Below, piece by piece: positions 36,132 through 38,765 of a stretch of DNA of 38,765 bases. The position numbers and the translations under genes were made by a program. The notes below the pieces were generated by a model. That model saw only the letters and a program-made list of their open reading frames with translations. It had not been told where the DNA came from and did not search any database. Position 1 is the first letter of the stretch, and every line of letters begins with the position of its first letter. Location: assembly GCF_000346755.1 (NCBI RefSeq), contig NZ_ANNV01000048.1, forward strand, positions 1-38,765, written 5' to 3'. The stretch is from Pseudomonas sp. CBZ-4. GTDB taxonomy: Bacteria; Pseudomonadota; Gammaproteobacteria; Pseudomonadales; Pseudomonadaceae.

Positions 36132-36890
36132 ATGCGCGTAGTCCTGGGCGCTTTATGGATGATTGCCACGGCTAGCCTGGCGGCGCCTGCACCGCTGCGT
36201 TTCTCGGTTTCCGACAGTTGGGCGATGCCCATGGTGCAAGTGGAGGACGGCCGGCCGACCCAGGGGATTTTGTATGACTTGATGTCCAGCCTGGCCACCC
36301 AGGTCGGGCGCCCGGCGCACTTCCACGTGCTGGCCCGGGCGCGCATCGCTGCCGCCATGGAGCACGGCGAGATTGATGTGCGCTGTTATGTCGCCCAGGC
36401 GTGGGTCGATGACATGTCCGGCGACTACACCTGGAGCGTGCCGCTGTTTGTGCAGCGCAACCTGCTGGTCAGCACCCATGTGCCCGCGCAGGCCGTGGAG
36501 TTGAGCAAGCTGGCGCCGCAGTTGATCGGCACGGTGCTCAACTACCGCTACAGCACCCTCGACCCCTTGTTCGTCAGCGGCCAGCTCACCCGTGACGACG
36601 CCCGCAGTGAAGAGCAGGTGCTGCACAAACTGGTGGCCGGTCGCTTCAAGTACGCAGTCGCCAATGAATGGATACTCGACCGCTTCAACCAACGCCTGGC
36701 GCCCGGCCGGCGCTTGCATAAAGTCGCGGTGATCGAGGAGCAAAGCCTGGGCTGCACCGTGCGCAACGACCCGAATGTGCCGGTGCAACGCATCCTGCGC
36801 ACCTTGTTGCGGATGAAAATGTCCGGCGAGATCGACGACATCATCCAGTTGTACACCGGGGATCGCGCAACCAGCGCCCCTCCAGACTGA
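36132..36890 (+). CDS. Periplasmic solute-binding protein (SBP_bac_3 type)
   Basis: This is a 252-residue secreted protein with a signal peptide (about residues 1-18, MRVVLGALWMIATASLAAPA) followed by a type 3 extracellular solute-binding fold: RFSVSDSWAMPMVQVEDGRP at the start, and DIRCYVA-like and VANEWILDRF segments later. Such orphan proteins in Pseudomonas resemble amino-acid binding proteins but have no permease beside them here; the ligand is unknown. GGAG lies five bases before ATG 36132. Its last 50 bases overlap the convergent transporter gene. Confidence 0.82.
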   Translation: MRVVLGALWMIATASLAAPAPLRFSVSDSWAMPMVQVEDGRPTQGILYDLMSSLATQVGRPAHFHVLARARIAAAMEHGEIDVRCYVAQAWVDDMSGDYTWSVPLFVQRNLLVSTHVPAQAVELSKLAPQLIGTVLNYRYSTLDPLFVSGQLTRDDARSEEQVLHKLVAGRFKYAVANEWILDRFNQRLAPGRRLHKVAVIEEQSLGCTVRNDPNVPVQRILRTLLRMKMSGEIDDIIQLYTGDRATSAPPD

Positions 36891-37740
36891 TCGCCGCCAC
36901 ACTGGCCAGCACGATCACCCCGCCCAGCACCACTTGCGCGGCAATCTGCTCGCCGAGCAGCGTCGCGGCCATCAGCATGGCCACCGGCGGGATCAGGTAC
37001 ATCGCCACCGACGCCCGGCTGACCTCGACATGCTTCAACACATAGGCCCAGGCCAGGTACGCCAATGCACTGGGGAAAATCCCCAGCACCAGCACCGCCA
37101 GGTTCTCCGCCCACGGCGCCTGCGCCACGGCGGCGGGCAGGCCTGGCAGGTTGACGCACAGCATCAAGGTGCCCGCCCAGACCATGTAGCACGCCATCGT
37201 CAGCGGGCTGTAGCGATGGGAATAATGCTTCTGGAGGGCGAAATACACACTCCACGACAGCGCCGCCAGCAGGATCGACAAGCCACGCGGGTCGATGCCT
37301 GCCACGCCCTGATCGCCCCAGATCACCACCAGCACGCCCAGCAAGCCGAGCAACACACACCCCCAGCGCCAGCCGCTGACCCGCTCCTTCAAGGCGAAAA
37401 ATGCGATCAACACACTAAACAGCGGCGCCGATTGCGCCAATACGCTGGACGCCGCCGCCGTGACGAATTGCTGCCCATAGTTGAGGCTGGTGTGGTGCAG
37501 GAACACGCCGAAAAAACCCAGCACCAGTAACCATGGCAGATCCCGCAGGCGCGGCCGGCCAATGCCCAGCACCAGCGCCACGCCGCCCATGAACAGCGAC
37601 GCAATCACAAACCGCAGCAACGCCAATTGCCCGGGACTGTAGCTGTGCAGCCCCATGTGCACGCCAATCGGCGAATAGGCCCAACAGAGGATGACGCTGG
37701 CAACCACTAGCGTAAGCTTCACGGGTGACGGGGATTTCAT
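36841..37740 (-). CDS. DMT-family (EamA) membrane transporter
   Basis: This is a protein of about 299 residues with ten membrane helices in two EamA repeats (VILCWAYSPIGVHMGLHSYS; later YLIPPVAMLMAATLLGEQIA). It is a likely exporter of amino acids or other metabolites. ATG 37740 has GGA upstream; ATG 37749 is also possible. It is divergent from a LysR regulator 102 bases away, which suggests control by that regulator. The 3' end overlaps the solute-binding protein gene by 50 bases, tail to tail. Confidence 0.88.
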   Translation of the reverse strand: MKSPSPVKLTLVVASVILCWAYSPIGVHMGLHSYSPGQLALLRFVIASLFMGGVALVLGIGRPRLRDLPWLLVLGFFGVFLHHTSLNYGQQFVTAAASSVLAQSAPLFSVLIAFFALKERVSGWRWGCVLLGLLGVLVVIWGDQGVAGIDPRGLSILLAALSWSVYFALQKHYSHRYSPLTMACYMVWAGTLMLCVNLPGLPAAVAQAPWAENLAVLVLGIFPSALAYLAWAYVLKHVEVSRASVAMYLIPPVAMLMAATLLGEQIAAQVVLGGVIVLASVAAISLEGRWLRDPRCTTG

Positions 37741-37842
37741 CGAAGGCATCCAGAAACAGAGAAGGAATGCCGTCAGTCTTGGCCCCGGTCACCCGCAGGA
37801 CAATTAACCGTTTCTGACTTCTGCAATCACTGGAACTGAGCA

Positions 37843-38706
37843 ATGGAACTGGCCCAACTGAAGATGGTGCGAACCGTGGCGCAAACCGGCAGCGTGGCCC
37901 AGGCCGCCGTGCAACTGCACTGTGTACCGTCCAACATCACCACGCGCATCAAACAACTGGAAAACGAGTTGGGCACACCGCTGTTTATCCGAGCCGGACG
38001 CGGGCTGGCGATCAGTGCCGCTGGCGAGATCTTCCTGGAGTACTGCGAGCGCATCCTCGCGTTGGTGGACGAATCCAAACGCGCCGTGGACGCCAATGCC
38101 ATCCCCCGCGGCACCTTGCGCATCGGTGCGGTGGAGTCCAGCGCCAGCGGGCGTTTGCCGCCGCTGTTGGCGGAGTATCACCGGCGCTACCCGGATGTCA
38201 GCCTGGAGTTGGTGACCGGCGCCTGGAGCCAACTGCTCGACGACCTGCAACACCACCGCCTGGACGTGGCACTGGTGGCCAGCGGCGGCAAGCGCGCCAA
38301 GCTCGAACACAGCGTGGTCTACAGCGAACGCCTGGTGCTGATCGCCAGCGCGTCCAGCGCGCCGATCCACAGCGCCGCAGACCTGGCCGGACGCACGCTG
38401 CTGGTATGGCCGCCGGGCTGTCCCTATCGCGCGGCGCTGGAGAACTGGGTCAAGCCTCAAGCGTTCAAGCCGAGCATCGCCAGTTATGCCAGCTGGGGCA
38501 CGATCATCGGTTGCGTCAGCGCGGGGATTGGCGTGGCGTTGGCGCCGGAGGGAATTCTGGCGCGGTATGAGCAGGCCAATCAGCTGGCGTCGTATCGGTT
38601 TGAGGAGTTGCAGGCGGTGGACAACCTGCTGTTCTGGCACGCGGACACCCAGCGGCATCTGGCCAGGGATGCGTTCGCCGGGCTGCTGCGCGAAACCTTT
38701 GGCTGA
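37843..38706 (+). CDS. LysR-family transcriptional regulator
   Basis: This is a 287-residue regulator with an N-terminal winged helix-turn-helix (residues about 4-60: QLKMVRTVAQTGSVAQAAVQ, then SNITTRIKQLENELGTPLF) and a LysR substrate-binding domain (about 90-285). The effector is unknown. It is divergent from the EamA transporter gene and probably controls it; binding sites would be within 37741-37842. A REP element follows its stop. Confidence 0.92.
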   Translation: MELAQLKMVRTVAQTGSVAQAAVQLHCVPSNITTRIKQLENELGTPLFIRAGRGLAISAAGEIFLEYCERILALVDESKRAVDANAIPRGTLRIGAVESSASGRLPPLLAEYHRRYPDVSLELVTGAWSQLLDDLQHHRLDVALVASGGKRAKLEHSVVYSERLVLIASASSAPIHSAADLAGRTLLVWPPGCPYRAALENWVKPQAFKPSIASYASWGTIIGCVSAGIGVALAPEGILARYEQANQLASYRFEELQAVDNLLFWHADTQRHLARDAFAGLLRETFG

Positions 38707-38720
38707 CACACAACATAACT

Positions 38721-38759
38721 GTGGAAGCTGGCTTCTGTGGGAGCTGGCTTGCCTGCGAT
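38721..38759. repeat. REP arm with truncated second copy
   Basis: A full arm GTGGGAGCTGGCTTGCCTGC lies at 38737-38759. A partial copy, GTGGAAGCTGGCTT, lies directly before it at 38721-38734 in the same orientation. The window ends here, so any inverted partner is out of view. Confidence 0.8.
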
Positions 38760-38765
38760 GCAGGC

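Overview
The window is chromosomal DNA of a Pseudomonas, most likely of the P. fluorescens group. The evidence is high GC with strong GC3 codon use, fluorescens-type REP elements of the form GCGGGCAAGCCCGCTCCCAC, and a gene order typical of Pseudomonas: aer - two cco operons - ccoGHIS - hemN - anr - apt - acyl-CoA dehydrogenase - recR - ybaB - dnaX. Nearly all of it is core genome. There are no rRNA or tRNA genes, insertion sequences, prophage or CRISPR arrays that I can see.

Layout. (1) 1-5.9 kb: hrpA (RNA helicase) and aceK (isocitrate dehydrogenase kinase/phosphatase), both on the minus strand. (2) 6.3-12.2 kb: a methyl-accepting chemotaxis protein, a DMT exporter, a CPBP intramembrane protease, the aerotaxis receptor aer behind an exact sigma-28 (FliA) promoter, and a minus-strand alpha/beta hydrolase. 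(3) 12.2-26.8 kb: the micro-aerobic respiration block. It has two complete tandem ccoNOQP operons for cbb3-type oxidases, then ccoG, ccoH, ccoI, ccoS and a TauE/SafE-family membrane protein for assembly and copper loading. (4) 26.7-29.6 kb: hemN (anaerobic heme synthesis) behind a perfect Anr box, a small coiled-coil protein, and anr, the oxygen-sensing regulator. (5) 29.6-36 kb: apt, an acyl-CoA dehydrogenase, recR, an MDR oxidoreductase, ybaB and dnaX. (6) 36-38.7 kb: a periplasmic solute-binding protein, a DMT exporter and a divergent LysR regulator.

The genes of blocks 2-4 form one physiological unit. Aer moves the cell toward a suitable oxygen level, Anr senses low oxygen, Anr boxes sit before hemN, ccoG and probably the second cco operon, and the Cco assembly proteins and heme supply serve the oxidases.

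The most unusual part is a pair of paralogous minus-strand genes of 216 and 217 codons (15541-16191 and 20135-20788). One sits downstream of, and convergent to, each cco operon. Upstream of both is a sequence matching the hrp box bound by HrpL-type sigma factors of plant-associated type III secretion systems: GGAACC-N15-CCACATA and GGAACG-N16-CCACGAA, with the start codon 44 and 40 bases beyond the box. Both proteins have Ser-rich N termini with no acidic residue in the first 24, as type III substrates do. Both carry a duplicated helical, EF-hand-like module that resembles the repeats of HrpF/NopX/HrpK-type translocators. I read them as a candidate pair of orphan HrpL-regulon type III substrates embedded in the core respiratory locus.
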